DNA of 40,727 nt, taken from assembly GCA_947474365.1 (NCBI GenBank), contig CANJIU010000089.1, forward strand, positions 1-40,727, in the 5' to 3' direction. The translations under genes were made by a program, and so were the position numbers. The notes under the pieces were generated by a model. That model did not search any database, was not told where the DNA came from, and saw only the letters and a program-made list of their open reading frames with translations. Below, one piece after another: positions 17,569-26,361 of the stretch. Every line of letters begins with the position of its first letter. Position 1 is the stretch's first letter. Source of the stretch: Opitutia bacterium (GTDB lineage: Bacteria; Verrucomicrobiota; Verrucomicrobiia; Opitutales; Opitutaceae).

Positions 17569-20500
17569 TTAAAACGTTCCCTTCAGCCCCATCGTCCAGA
17601 GTGATGCGTTGTCCTGGCGGGAGCGGAACTGGGCGTGCGCGGGCGTGCTGGGGCCGGCGACTTCCGCGTCCTGCGGGGCGGTGCCGAGGTTGCGGAGGTT
17701 CGCGAACAGGCCGAGCTGCTTCCAAAAATAATATTCGGCCGTGAGATCGATATAAAGCGCCTTGGAGCCCCAATTGTAGGTGTTCGGCTCGATGCTGCGG
17801 CCGGCGGCGACGAGACCCCGACGCTGGCGGCCGCGATAGTTCCAATTCATGCGCACGTTATATTTCGGCCGGGTGAGGCTCACGCCCCAGCTCGCGGTGC
17901 GCGGCACATAACCCGCAAAGTTTTCGGCCCCTGCACCCGTCGCGCGGAGCGCGCTGCCGTTGGCGAATACCTGCACGCCGCGCGCCCAGGGGGGCAGAAA
18001 CGTGAGCGCCTGCTTGTAGTCGAATTCCAGGCCGGTCATGCGCACCCCGCTCGACAAATTGTGTTTCGTCACGACGTCATACGGATCGTAGGTGGTCGCG
18101 TCCAAGCCGTAGAGCGCAAGAAATTCGGGGGTGGCGTTGAACACCGTGTTGCCGAAGAAATTCTCAAAATCGCGACGGAAGGCCCCCAGCGAAACCTGGC
18201 CGACCCGTTCGAAATAATACTCGAGCCGCACCTTGGTGGACTTCGCGCTCCAGGCTTTGAGGCCGACATTGTTGACGGTGATCCGGTTGTTCGGCCCCGG
18301 CGGATTCTCGGTGTCCGGCAGGGTGAGGCCGCTCGAGTATTCCGCGAAATCGGGCCGGCCGACCGAGTAGTAGTAGCCCGCCCGGGCGATCAGGTTTTCC
18401 CGGAGATTGTAGCTCGCGTTCAGGCTGGGGAAAAAGCGGAGGTATTCCTTCTGCGCATGAAGGCCGCGGTCGATCCGGGTGAGCAACGCGATCCCGGTGG
18501 CGTCGGTCGTGATTGGGGCGCCGGTGCGCGTGCCGGGGAGAAAGATGACGTTACCAGCGGCGTCGCGCCGGAAGTTGCGGGTCGGGTCGGTGAGCGGGCC
18601 CTCGCCCTTCACGTTGGTCTGCTCGGCGCGGAGCCCGCCGACGAGCTTGAGCCGCCGTTGGAAAAACGCGGCATCGGTGCGGAAGTAGGCGGCCGAGACC
18701 ACTTCCTCGATGTGCTTCGAGAGGTTGACGGTGTTGGTGTGGGCCGTGGCCTGGTTGACGGTGAAATACTCCGGATGCTGCTGATAGAGTTCCCAGTAGC
18801 GTTCGTTGCTCACCCACTGGACACCGGGGAAACCGAACGGAGAACCGCGGCCGGCCGTATAGCTGTCGAAGACGGCGCGGGCACCGTCGTCGCTGCCGAG
18901 CGGATCGGTGGGCGTGACGGTGGCGCGGCGATCGGCCCCGATGAAGTTATACGTGGTGTTGTCGCCGCGGATGTCGCGCAGATTTTGCCGTACGTCGAGG
19001 CCGCCTTTGACGGCGAAGGGAAGGTGAAAAAGGCTGAAGTCGCGGCGGGCGTTGGCATAGGCGTTGCGCCGCACGTCGTAGGCGTGGCTTGGGACGGAGG
19101 TCGCCGCCGTGAGCACGTAGCTGTCGATATTGAACGGATCGACCGGCTGGCCGGTGCGCGGTTCGGTGACAGTGATGGTTTCGGGCCGCAGGTAGGAGAT
19201 ATTGTCATACACCACCGTGACGTTGTTCCGCCGCGCCGTGGAATTTTGAAAAATCCCCTTGCCGATGTCGACGTAGTGGTTGCTCGCGGAGGAGTGGCCC
19301 GTACCGGCCTCCATCTTCCAGATCGCGCCGTCGTGTCGCCACGTCAGGGTCGGCATGTAACTCGTGCCGGTTTTTTTGCGCGTCTGGCTGACGAGTTGGA
19401 GTGCGCCTCCGGTGGCTGTGCTGCGCGTGTGGGTGGTCGAGAACTGGCCGGGAGCGGTGTTGGTGACGAAAAAAGTGAGCGTGCGATTGTTGAAAGGAGC
19501 CTCGAGGTACGCGTATTGAAACGAAAGCGTGAGGCGATCGCGCGCGGTCAGCTTGTAGTCCAGTGTCGTGCCGATCGAGGATCGCGTGGTGAACTTCATG
19601 CCGTCGAGCACCGCGTAGTCGGTGAGGTAGGGCCGGCCGAACGGGGTGTCGGGAAAAGCAGCGCCGTTGGTGGCGGACGTTGTGCCGCGCCAGACGGTTT
19701 GCATCAGGTCGTTGGGCGCATATTGCTTGGAGGTGTTGCCGGAAAGCGTGAAGCCGAAGCGCCGGTTGACGGGGACGATCCAGGAGAAATCGAATCCTGG
19801 TTGAGTTTTGCGAGTGGGCTCGCGGAAAAGGCCCGGAGACTTTCCGAGGGTGCGCTCGTTGTCGCGAAACATGACGAACGTGCTTACGTTGAGGACCGGC
19901 CGCACGCGTTCGAAGGCGCCGCGCGGGACCATGTTGACGGAGCCGGCGAGCGCCGAGCCGGGCGATTCAGGCGTGGGCGAATAGGAGACTTCGATCCGCG
20001 AGATGTTGTTGATCGAGACGAGTTCGAGCTCGATGGTGCGCACCGTGCCGCCGGAAGCGCCACTCGCGAGGTCGAAGCCGCCCACGGTGATGGGCACGTT
20101 GTTGCCCGGCACTCCGTTCATCGAGATGCTGCGGGCATCGCCCCCGGCATAATCGATGGTCATGCCGGGAAGATGTTTCAAAAACTGTCCCACGTTGCCT
20201 TCCGCCGTGGCGCCAAATTCGTCCGTGGAAACGACGTTGAGAATGTTGGACGCATAGCGCTGCTCGTTGATGGCGAGCGCGGCGCCTTCCATCTCGCGCG
20301 AAGTGGAGACGACAAAGTGCTCCAGTTTGATCGGACCGCCACCGATGTCGGCTCGAGCGGCGCCCGCGGTGAGCGCGATGTCGTGCGTGGAAGTCCGGCC
20401 CGTGGTGACCACGACGGATGCCGTGTGGGGCGTAAGCCCGGTGAAAGAGGCCCGAATCCGGGCCGTGCCTGTCGGAACCGAAGTGAAACGGTAGTAGCCG

Positions 20501-20733
20501 TCGGCGTCGGTGAGAGTTTCTAGTTGGGTGCCCTCAATCGTGAGGCGGGCTTTTTCGAGGTAGTCGCCTGTCGCTGGATTCGAGACTCGGCCTTCGATCG
20601 CGCCCGGGGCGGTGGCCTGGGCCTGGGCGGAAGCGACGAGGAAAGTGGTGGGTGGGGGAAAAATCCCCGCGCCGATTACGAGCGCGGCGGCGACGGCGAT
20701 CCGGGCGCGGGAACAGATTGGGCAGCGGGGCAT
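17569..20733 (-). CDS. TonB-dependent receptor with N-terminal carboxypeptidase-regulatory-like domain
   Basis: 1054 aa from the ATG at 20733. The frame continues upstream to 20988, but MPRCPICSRARIAVAAALVI begins the signal peptide, which ends near SAQAQA. A carboxypeptidase-regulatory-like beta-sandwich follows (GAIEGRVSNPATGDYLEKAR, LTDADGYYRFTSVPTGTARI), the N-terminal extension found in SusC-like and related receptors. The plug has EFGATAEGNVGQFLKHLPGM, ARSISMNGVPGNNVPITVGG and ISRIEVSYSPTPESPGSALA. The barrel ends LWTMGLKGTF. The extension and the 'MTID(Y/L)..G(D/E)..' plug resemble the family of large receptors expanded in Verrucomicrobia and Caulobacter. The likely cargo is a polymer breakdown product; no ligand can be named. 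It is convergent with the previous receptor and divergent from the sulfatase at 21198. Confidence 0.92.
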   Translation of the reverse strand: MPRCPICSRARIAVAAALVIGAGIFPPPTTFLVASAQAQATAPGAIEGRVSNPATGDYLEKARLTIEGTQLETLTDADGYYRFTSVPTGTARIRASFTGLTPHTASVVVTTGRTSTHDIALTAGAARADIGGGPIKLEHFVVSTSREMEGAALAINEQRYASNILNVVSTDEFGATAEGNVGQFLKHLPGMTIDYAGGDARSISMNGVPGNNVPITVGGFDLASGASGGTVRTIELELVSINNISRIEVSYSPTPESPGSALAGSVNMVPRGAFERVRPVLNVSTFVMFRDNERTLGKSPGLFREPTRKTQPGFDFSWIVPVNRRFGFTLSGNTSKQYAPNDLMQTVWRGTTSATNGAAFPDTPFGRPYLTDYAVLDGMKFTTRSSIGTTLDYKLTARDRLTLSFQYAYLEAPFNNRTLTFFVTNTAPGQFSTTHTRSTATGGALQLVSQTRKKTGTSYMPTLTWRHDGAIWKMEAGTGHSSASNHYVDIGKGIFQNSTARRNNVTVVYDNISYLRPETITVTEPRTGQPVDPFNIDSYVLTAATSVPSHAYDVRRNAYANARRDFSLFHLPFAVKGGLDVRQNLRDIRGDNTTYNFIGADRRATVTPTDPLGSDDGARAVFDSYTAGRGSPFGFPGVQWVSNERYWELYQQHPEYFTVNQATAHTNTVNLSKHIEEVVSAAYFRTDAAFFQRRLKLVGGLRAEQTNVKGEGPLTDPTRNFRRDAAGNVIFLPGTRTGAPITTDATGIALLTRIDRGLHAQKEYLRFFPSLNASYNLRENLIARAGYYYSVGRPDFAEYSSGLTLPDTENPPGPNNRITVNNVGLKAWSAKSTKVRLEYYFERVGQVSLGAFRRDFENFFGNTVFNATPEFLALYGLDATTYDPYDVVTKHNLSSGVRMTGLEFDYKQALTFLPPWARGVQVFANGSALRATGAGAENFAGYVPRTASWGVSLTRPKYNVRMNWNYRGRQRRGLVAAGRSIEPNTYNWGSKALYIDLTAEYYFWKQLGLFANLRNLGTAPQDAEVAGPSTPAHAQFRSRQDNASLWTMGLKGTF

Positions 20734-21197
20734 GGGTGGGGCAGGCGATACCTGATGCAACGGGCCAAGATATTTCCAGAAAATTGTCCAACGACCTCCG
20801 TCCGGTCGAATTTCCGGCGTGGCGGACGTCCTAATAAGGTCTGAGGCGCGCCATTCAAAGGAGTTGAGCGGTGGGGGCCTCAAAAAGGCCATGCTGGGGT
20901 TGTCGAGATGCAGGGTGGGGTGCCGTCCTTGATTCCGCAGCGAAAGTCGTCCCTCGCGCCCAATGTCAAAAGCCCGCAACGCGCTCATTTGCGTTCTCTA
21001 TTCACGCCGCGCCGAGGTGCCCGGCGCGCGATGTTCCCTTACCGCCACGACCGTTTCGTGCTCAGGGATGTCGTATTCGTTGGCCTTCAGTTACGCGACC
21101 AGCAGGTCGGTTGTCGCGGAGTCCGCAGCGGCGCCGAAAGTGGAATGGCGCGGGAAAAATCTCGGCGACGCCGGTCGTCCCGCCCTACCTTGTCCCG
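20734..21197. other. divergent intergenic region, no supported gene
   Basis: 464 bases between two divergent start codons, which must hold both promoters. The part from about 20755 to 20860 is relatively AT-rich (aagatatttccagaaaattg, cctaataaggtctg), consistent with a control region, but no convincing -35/-10 pair could be fixed. Short frames in both directions show no recognisable protein. A minus-strand run reading LKANEYDIPEHETVVAVREH around 21030-21090 is closed by stops on both sides and was not called. Confidence 0.55.
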
Positions 21198-22595
21198 ATG
21201 CACCGCTTTGTCCTCGCCCTTTTGCTCGTCGCCGCCTGCTCGCTGCTTCATGCGGCAGCACCACTGGGGTCGCACCCCAATCTCATCTTCATCCTCAGCG
21301 ACGACATCGCGCAGGGTGATGTTGGCGTCTATGGCCAGAAGCTCATCCAGACTCCGCGGCTCGATCGCATGGCGCGCGAAGGCACGCGCTACACCCAGGC
21401 CTTTTGCGGCACGAGTGTCTGCGCGCCCTCGCGCACGTCGCTGATGACCGGATTGCACAGCGGCCATGCGCCGGTGCGCGGCAATTGGGAGATCCAACCG
21501 GAGGGCCAGCTGCCGTTGCCCGCGAGCACCGCCACCGTCGCGCAAATGCTCAAGGGCGCCGGCTACGCGACCGCCGTGGCGGGGAAATGGGGCATGGGCA
21601 TGTTCGACACGACGGGCAGCCCACTCAAGAAGGGCTTCGATCACCAAATCGGATACAATTGCCAGCGCCACGCGCACTCGTATTTCCCGACGTTCCTCTA
21701 TCGGGATGGCGTACGTTTCGAGCTGCCGGGCAACACCGGAAAAGGCGTGGGGCCGATCTATGCGCAGAACGTGATCCAGGATGACGTGCTCAAATGGGTC
21801 CGCGCCCAGAAGGACAAACCGTTCTTCCTCTTCTACGCGATCACGCTGCCCCACGGAAACCACGAGATCGACGATCTCGGCATCTACGCCTCGAAACCGT
21901 GGACCGCGCAGCAGAAGGCCTACGCGGCGCAGATTACGCGTCTCGATCGCGATGTTGGCCAGCTCCTTGATTTGCTCGCGGAACTGAAACTCGACGAGAA
22001 AACGCTCGTGATGCTGGCGGGCGACAACGGGTCGTCGTTTGCGCCCGACTCCGAGATCGGAAAACTTTTCAATCAGGCGGGCAACGGCCTGCGTGGGTAT
22101 AAGCGCGAGCTGTACGAGGGGGCTCTACGGCAGGCGGCGTTTGCCCGCTGGCCTGGCGTCGTTCCGGCCGGGCGCGTGGCTGACGGTCCGTGGGCGTTCT
22201 GGGATTTCCTGCCGACCGCGGTGGAACTCGCCGGTGCGTCCTATCCCGCCGGCTACAAGACCGACGGCTTGTCGCTTGTTTCCTATCTCCGCGGCGGGGC
22301 GGCACCGGAGCGCGAGTCGTTCTACTGGGAGCTGCACGAAAACAAACCGCTCCAGGCGGTGCGCTTCGGCTCCTGGAAAGCCGTGAAGAACGGCCCCGAC
22401 CGTGCGATTGAACTCTACGATCTCGCGACCGACATTGCTGAGGCGAAGAACGTGGCCGCCGCCCACCCGGAGGTGGTCGCGCGCGCCGCCGCGCTCATGC
22501 AGGCGTCGCACACGCCCGACCCGAACTGGCCGCTCACCGGCCGCGCCGCTCGCCGGCAGGCCGATTCCCCGACGAAAAAGGGCAAGGGGGAGTGA
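21198..22595 (+). CDS. type I sulfatase (arylsulfatase-like)
   Basis: 465 aa from the ATG at 21198, chosen because it begins a clean signal peptide (MHRFVLALLLVAACSLLHAA). The core has HPNLIFILSDDIAQGDVGVY (metal-binding Asp35-Asp36) and the formylglycine motif CAPSR at 75-79, followed by TSLMTGLHSGHAPVRGNWEI. Later marks are AVAGKWGMGMFDTTGSPLKK, LFYAITLPHGNHEID, VMLAGDNGSSFAPDSEIGKL and the ARWPGVVPAGRVAD segment of arylsulfatase A-like enzymes. It is the same broad type as planctomycete arylsulfatases acting on sulfated polysaccharides. The C-terminus is short and basic (SPTKKGKGE). It stands alone on the plus strand; the next gene is 283 bp away. The frame upstream of the ATG is open to 20871 but shows no protein-like signal. 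Confidence 0.92.
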   Translation: MHRFVLALLLVAACSLLHAAAPLGSHPNLIFILSDDIAQGDVGVYGQKLIQTPRLDRMAREGTRYTQAFCGTSVCAPSRTSLMTGLHSGHAPVRGNWEIQPEGQLPLPASTATVAQMLKGAGYATAVAGKWGMGMFDTTGSPLKKGFDHQIGYNCQRHAHSYFPTFLYRDGVRFELPGNTGKGVGPIYAQNVIQDDVLKWVRAQKDKPFFLFYAITLPHGNHEIDDLGIYASKPWTAQQKAYAAQITRLDRDVGQLLDLLAELKLDEKTLVMLAGDNGSSFAPDSEIGKLFNQAGNGLRGYKRELYEGALRQAAFARWPGVVPAGRVADGPWAFWDFLPTAVELAGASYPAGYKTDGLSLVSYLRGGAAPERESFYWELHENKPLQAVRFGSWKAVKNGPDRAIELYDLATDIAEAKNVAAAHPEVVARAAALMQASHTPDPNWPLTGRAARRQADSPTKKGKGE

Positions 22596-22690
22596 CGGGC
22601 GGAACCACGTTCCCTCCACCCGCGCGTTGCCCCAATTCGCTTTCAAGCGCGGGGTGAACGACTCCGTGCGATTGGTCCAGTGACAGAACC

Positions 22691-22716
22691 CTGGGGACAC
22701 GACGCCCACGTCGCGT
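22691..22716 (+). repeat. 26-bp dispersed repeat, copy 2 (variant)
   Basis: Matches copy 1 (5956-5981) at 24 of 26 positions; the differences are at positions 9 and 18 of the unit, and the second changes a loop base. It lies in the 283-base gap between the sulfatase and the addiction module, which holds no supported gene. Confidence 0.65.
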
Positions 22717-22878
22717 GGGTCGGCGCCGCGGAAATTGCGGTCAGTCGCGGACGAGCGACTCGCGGTATAACGCCGTTGGTTGGCATCGACAGCGAAATGA
22801 TTTCCGTCGCCCGTCCCGGCCGGCCCGCCACCGCGCACGTCGCCTCGACAAAACACTGATTTCAGCCATCGTCCGACC

Positions 22879-23100
22879 ATGCATCTCGCCGATTTTCCCC
22901 AGCTCGAGTCTGCGACCCCGCAGCAGAAACTCGAACTCATAGACGAGCTTTGGGCCACCATCCCGCCCGACGCCGTCGCGACGCCCGCGTCGCACGTGAC
23001 TGAGTTGAATCGACGGTTGAGCGTCTTCCAAGACGATCCGAAGAAATCGATGTCACCCGAAGAGGGGCGGGACCGGATTCGCGAACGCACAGGGCTCTGA
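22879..23100 (+). CDS. addiction-module antitoxin-type protein (TIGR02574-like)
   Basis: 73 aa. The sequence MHLADFPQLESATPQQKLEL followed by IDELWATIPPDAVATPASH and ELNRRLSVFQDDPKK fits the small 'putative addiction module component' family, whose mark is a short helical N-terminus with 'ELIDELW.SI'. In this family the protein is the antitoxin to a RelE/ParE-type toxin encoded directly downstream. Here its stop TGA shares one base with the start ATG of the toxin frame (TGATG at 23098-23102), so translation would be coupled. Because the toxin frame is broken, the antitoxin would now be an orphan. Confidence 0.8.
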   Translation: MHLADFPQLESATPQQKLELIDELWATIPPDAVATPASHVTELNRRLSVFQDDPKKSMSPEEGRDRIRERTGL

Positions 23101-23426
23101 TGAAGCCGTTGCGTATTCTGGACGACGTTGCTGAGCGCGACCTTCCGGACATCGTGACGTTTCACCTACTGCAGTCGCGCGCCAAGGCAAAGGCCATCTT
23201 GGAGTAGTATGATCGGTTCGTCGATTTACTGCGACAGTCTCCGGCGATGTTTCGCGAAAGGCCGCACGGCTGGCGCGTGGCAGTGTTTCGCTCGGGCAGC
23301 TACTCTCTCTACTACCGCGAACTCGAGAAGTGCTGGCTGATCGCCGGAGTCTTTCCTGCGCGACGTGATCCAGACTGGGTCCAGGCGCAGCTTTTGATTC
23401 GCGAGGTGCGGGATAAGCCGCGTTGA
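23100..23426 (+). pseudogene. RelE/ParE-type toxin interrupted by an in-frame stop
   Basis: A frame of 109 codons (108 plus stop TGA 23424-23426) starts with MKPLRILDDVAERDLPDIVT and has a single internal TAG at 23205-23207 (codon 36), just after AKAKAILE. Reading through gives YDRFVDLLRQSPAMFRERPH, GWRVAVFRSGSYSLYYRELE, then LIAGVFPARRDPDWVQ. The 'R.GWR' turn, 'YYR' strand and C-terminal 'RRDP' are those of ParE/RelE toxins of this addiction family, and the length is normal. No frameshift is needed. GAG-TAG-TAT suggests a nonsense change from a codon such as AAG, GAG, CAG, TGG or TAC/TAT. Alternatives are a sequencing error or stop suppression. Confidence 0.8.
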
Positions 23427-23648
23427 TGCCGCGGGCCGACAGGGTTGGCCTGCTACTTAATAGCGAATCGACCAACGGTCATTCGCGCCGAGAGGGGCGT
23501 ACCTCACCCAAACGGTTATCCGGAAACAGACCCATCTCTTTGGCCCAACTAACACCCGTCGTTGGGCTGGCGTATGACCGCCCTCCAAACGATTCGCACC
23601 GCGCCTATGGGCGCCACGCAGAGGCCCGAAAACACGCTCGTCAGGTTT

Positions 23649-23719
23649 GAGCCTTTTTGCGGCCAAAGGGATTGAGCCTGGATTCCCCCCAACCAAGGCA
23701 ATTGGCCGCAAAGAGGCTC
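23649..23719. repeat. large hairpin in repeat copy A
   Basis: The left arm GAGCCTTTTTGCGGCCAA (23649-23666) pairs with TTGGCCGCAAAGAGGCTC (23702-23719) at 17 of 18 positions; the loop is 35 bases. Confidence 0.75.
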
Positions 23720-23751
23720 AAAGGGGCTGAGCATGCCGCCGGAGAACTCCC

Positions 23752-23769
23752 GAGCGCTTGTCAGCGCTC
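23752..23769. repeat. small hairpin in repeat copy A
   Basis: GAGCGCT at 23752-23758 pairs with AGCGCTC at 23763-23769 around a 4-base loop (tgtc). In copy B the same site is a full palindrome, so the pairing is conserved although the loop differs. Confidence 0.65.
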
Positions 23770-24101
23770 CGGACGCTTGGGTTGCCGACGGGAGGCGGGT
23801 CGACGGGCTCGGCCTTTTTCTTAATAACAAATCGACCGACGGTCATCCGCACCGGGAGTGGCGAACCGACCGCAAGTTTTCCGACCGATCGCCGGAAACG
23901 GGTGACCGAATTCTTTCCGAGGCCAATTGCCGTCTCGGCCATACCGCGTCGAACTTCTCCCGAAATGTAATTCGGTAAAAGGCCCAGCTCTTCGGCCCAG
24001 CCGCCACCCGTCAGTTGGGCTGGCGTCTGACCGCCCGCCAAACGATTCGCACCGCGCCTATGGGCGCCACGCCGAGGCCCGAAAGCACGCTCGCCAAGTT
24101 T

Positions 24102-24172
24102 GAGCCTTTTTGCGGCCAAAGGGATTGAGCCTGGAATCCCCCCAACCAAGACAATTGGCCGCAAAGAGGCTC
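24102..24172. repeat. large hairpin in repeat copy B
   Basis: The arms at 24102-24119 and 24155-24172 have the same sequences as in copy A, 17 of 18 paired. The 35-base loop differs from copy A at two places (ggaatcc for ggattcc, aagac for aaggc), while the arms are unchanged. Confidence 0.75.
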
Positions 24173-24204
24173 GAAGGGGCTGAGCATGCCGCCGGAGAAC
24201 TCCC

Positions 24205-24222
24205 GAGCGCTTATAAGCGCTC
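24205..24222. repeat. 18-bp perfect palindrome in repeat copy B
   Basis: GAGCGCTTATAAGCGCTC reads the same on both strands. It corresponds to the 7-bp stem at 23752-23769 in copy A. It could form a hairpin or serve as a symmetric protein-binding site. Confidence 0.65.
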
Positions 24223-24430
24223 CGGACGCTCGGTTTTCTGGCGGGGGCAGGTCGACGAACTCGGCCTGTTTCTTGATAACGAATCTACCAACGGTCGTGG
24301 TCATGGTCCATGAATTGTTGGTCCGCCTCAACAGCGCTCACCACGCCACTCCCACCGCTATCAGTTAGAGACGCTGCGGGAATATCGATGCCTTTGTGCC
24401 GAAATGGCGCTTCGTCGCGATAACAATGGG

Positions 24431-24463
24431 TTAACCGGAGGATAACCGGAGGATAACCGGAGG
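24431..24463 (+). repeat. 11-bp tandem repeat, three units
   Basis: TTAACCGGAGG is followed by two exact copies of ATAACCGGAGG, ending at 24463. It lies about 190 bp before the start of the sulfatase at 24655. It could be an array of binding sites in that gene's control region or a slippage product. No gene was found between 24301 and 24654. Confidence 0.8.
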
Positions 24464-24654
24464 ACTGTTTGGGGTCTGAAATCGCGGTTTGGGTCGGAAT
24501 GGCACGGAGGGCACCACCACGGGGGCCGCCCGCTGATCGTTCGTCCGGCGTGGGGAGCGATCGGCCGTCTCGACACCTTTGGCGGTTGTCTGGCCGGAAA
24601 ACGAACCTGCAATAAAGGCTCGGCACGCGTGTGGCCGTGCCCGACTGTTTTTTC

Positions 24655-26127
24655 GTGAAAACCTCCGGCTTGTTCTTCGTTTCCCTCGTCCTCGCCGTCG
24701 CGGCGCGCGCGGCGGACCTGCCCAACATCGTCTTCATCCTCTCGGACGACGTGGGCTATGGTGACGTCGGCTGTTACGGCGCCAACCAGGTGAAGACTCC
24801 GCATATCGATCGACTCGCGCGCGAGGGCACACGCTTCACCGACGCGCACTCGACCGGCTCAGTGTGCACGCCGACACGGTTCGCGTTCATCGGCGGCCGG
24901 TATGCGTGGCGACAGGCGGGCACCGGCATCGCTCCGGGCAATGCGACCCTCCTCATTTCACCCGAGACACCCACCGTGGCGTCCGTGCTGAAGCAGGCGG
25001 GCTATCAGACGGGCATCGTCGGGAAATGGCATCTCGGACTCGGCACCACCACCCCGGACTTCAACACCGACCTCAAGCCGGGTCCGATCGAACTCGGATT
25101 CGGCTATTCCTTCATCATTCCCGCGACGGGCGATCGGGTGCCGTGCGTGTTTGTGGAAAACCATCGCGTCGTGGGCCTCGACCCCGCCGATCCGATCACG
25201 GTGAGCTACGGCAAGCCCCTCGGCAACGAGCCCACCGGCCTGACTCATCCGGAGAAACTCATCATCAAGGCCGACCGCAATCATTCGCAGGCAATCGTCA
25301 ACGGCGTCTCGCGCATCGGCTACATGACGGGCGGCAAGGCGGCGTTGTGGAAGGATGAGGACATCGCGGATACGCTCGCGCGAAAATCGGTCGCGTTTCT
25401 CGAGCGGCAGAAGTCCGGCCAGCCCTTCTTCCTCTATCTCGCAACGCACGACATCCACGAGCCGATGGTGCCCCATCCGCGTTTCCGCGGCACGAGCGGC
25501 TGCGGCTGGCGGGGCGATGTGATTCACCAGCTCGACTGGACGGTGGGGGAGGTGCTCAAGACGCTTGATCGGCTGGGCTTCGCCAAGAACACGCTCGTGA
25601 TTTTCACCTCCGACAACGGCGGCGCGATCAAGAACACCTACGACGACGGCACGAATCACCTGCACGCGCTCCAGCCGCCCAATGGCATTCTGCGGGGAAA
25701 CAAGGGCCAGCTCTACGAGGGCGGACACCGCGTGCCGTTCATCGCGCGGTGGCCGGGCAAGATTCCGGCGGGCGCCGAGTCGGCTGCGTTGATGGGCCAC
25801 GTCGACATGATGCGTACGTTCGCCGCGCTCACCGCGCAGAAAATTCCCGCCGGAGCCGCGCCGGACTCGGTCGACGTGTCGGCCGCGCTGCTCGGCCGCA
25901 AGGGGGCGAAGGGCCGCGAGTCGCTTGTGCTGCAAAACAACGGCCAGTCGCCGCTCGCGCTGCGCGTGGGGGCGTGGAAGCTCCTGCAAAAGCCCAACGG
26001 CGCGAGCGAACTCTACAACCTCGCGACCGATTTGACCGAGAAGCAGGATGTCGCGGCCAAGGAGCCGGAGCGCGTGAAAGCGATGACGGCGCAACTGGCC
26101 GCCGAACGCGCCAAGTCGGGCCAGTAG
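24655..26127 (+). CDS. type I sulfatase (arylsulfatase A-like)
   Basis: 490 aa from a GTG at 24655, which starts a compact signal peptide (MKTSGLFFVSLVLAVAARAA). GTG codons at 24631 and 24637 are in frame and would add at most eight residues; there is no ATG start. The core has LPNIVFILSDDVGYGDVGCY (metal ligands Asp31-Asp32) and the formylglycine motif CTPTR at 71-75, followed by FAFIGGRYAWRQAGTG. Further marks are GIVGKWHLGLGTTTPDFNTD, LATHDIHEPMVPHPRFRGTS, IFTSDNGGAIKNTYDDGTNH and FIARWPGKIPAGAES. The long stretch between the two His clusters (VPCVFVENHRVVGLDPADPI) resembles planctomycete arylsulfatases. Substrate unknown. The palindromic element at 26194 lies 67 bp downstream and may end transcription. 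Confidence 0.92.
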   Translation: MKTSGLFFVSLVLAVAARAADLPNIVFILSDDVGYGDVGCYGANQVKTPHIDRLAREGTRFTDAHSTGSVCTPTRFAFIGGRYAWRQAGTGIAPGNATLLISPETPTVASVLKQAGYQTGIVGKWHLGLGTTTPDFNTDLKPGPIELGFGYSFIIPATGDRVPCVFVENHRVVGLDPADPITVSYGKPLGNEPTGLTHPEKLIIKADRNHSQAIVNGVSRIGYMTGGKAALWKDEDIADTLARKSVAFLERQKSGQPFFLYLATHDIHEPMVPHPRFRGTSGCGWRGDVIHQLDWTVGEVLKTLDRLGFAKNTLVIFTSDNGGAIKNTYDDGTNHLHALQPPNGILRGNKGQLYEGGHRVPFIARWPGKIPAGAESAALMGHVDMMRTFAALTAQKIPAGAAPDSVDVSAALLGRKGAKGRESLVLQNNGQSPLALRVGAWKLLQKPNGASELYNLATDLTEKQDVAAKEPERVKAMTAQLAAERAKSGQ

Positions 26128-26193
26128 CCGGCGGGGGTGAATCGGATCGTGCACGACCGTGGCGGACAGGAAACCTAAGAGGGCGTCGAAAAA

Positions 26194-26279
26194 GGTAGGG
26201 ACGGCTCTCCGAGCCGTCCGCAAGATCGGTGGGAATTTCGGTACGAAAACCGGACAAAACACGGAGGTGCGTCCCTGCC
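26194..26279 (+). repeat. ~85-bp palindromic element, copy 1
   Basis: The unit begins GGTAGGGACG and ends with the near-inverse CGTCCCTGCC. Inside, GGACGGCTC and GAGCCGTCC form a perfect 9-bp stem with a 3-base loop (26199-26219). A second copy of nearly the same length lies at 40630-40713. Both follow a plus-strand stop codon closely, so they may also act as terminators. Confidence 0.75.
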
Positions 26280-26361
26280 TGCCGACTGTCTTTTCGATGC
26301 GCTCCAAGTCGTAACAATGCAGTCGAGAGCTCAGAATTCAGAGCGAATCCGGATCGAAGCA

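Larger units (their letters stand above)
23431..24300. repeat. direct-repeat array of a ~452-bp structured unit (about 2.2 copies)
   Basis: Landmarks recur with an offset of 452 bp: 'cccatctctt' at 23531 and 'cccagctctt' at 23983; the hairpin arms below; 'cggagaactcccgagcgctt' in both; and 'aa(t)c.accaacggtc' ending at 23480, 23844 and 24296. The first interval is 364 bp because the left copy appears to lack 88 bp between 23480 and 23531. The two main copies are roughly 85-90% identical by eye over 23531-23844 and 23983-24296. I see no conserved long reading frame; instead stem-loops are kept, which suggests a structured non-coding repeat or mobile element. It fills the 1.2-kb gap between the broken toxin and the next sulfatase. 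Confidence 0.8.

Noticed and set aside
17635..20523. 962-codon plus-strand frame
   Set aside because: Antisense to the TonB receptor at 17569-20733; no signal, motif or domain.
23431..24300. CRISPR array
   Set aside because: Repeats are hundreds of bases long, few in number and without uniform short spacers; no cas gene is nearby.
23457..24331. several 80-150-codon frames inside the 452-bp repeats
   Set aside because: They resemble each other only because the DNA is repeated; the hairpins, not a reading frame, are kept between copies.
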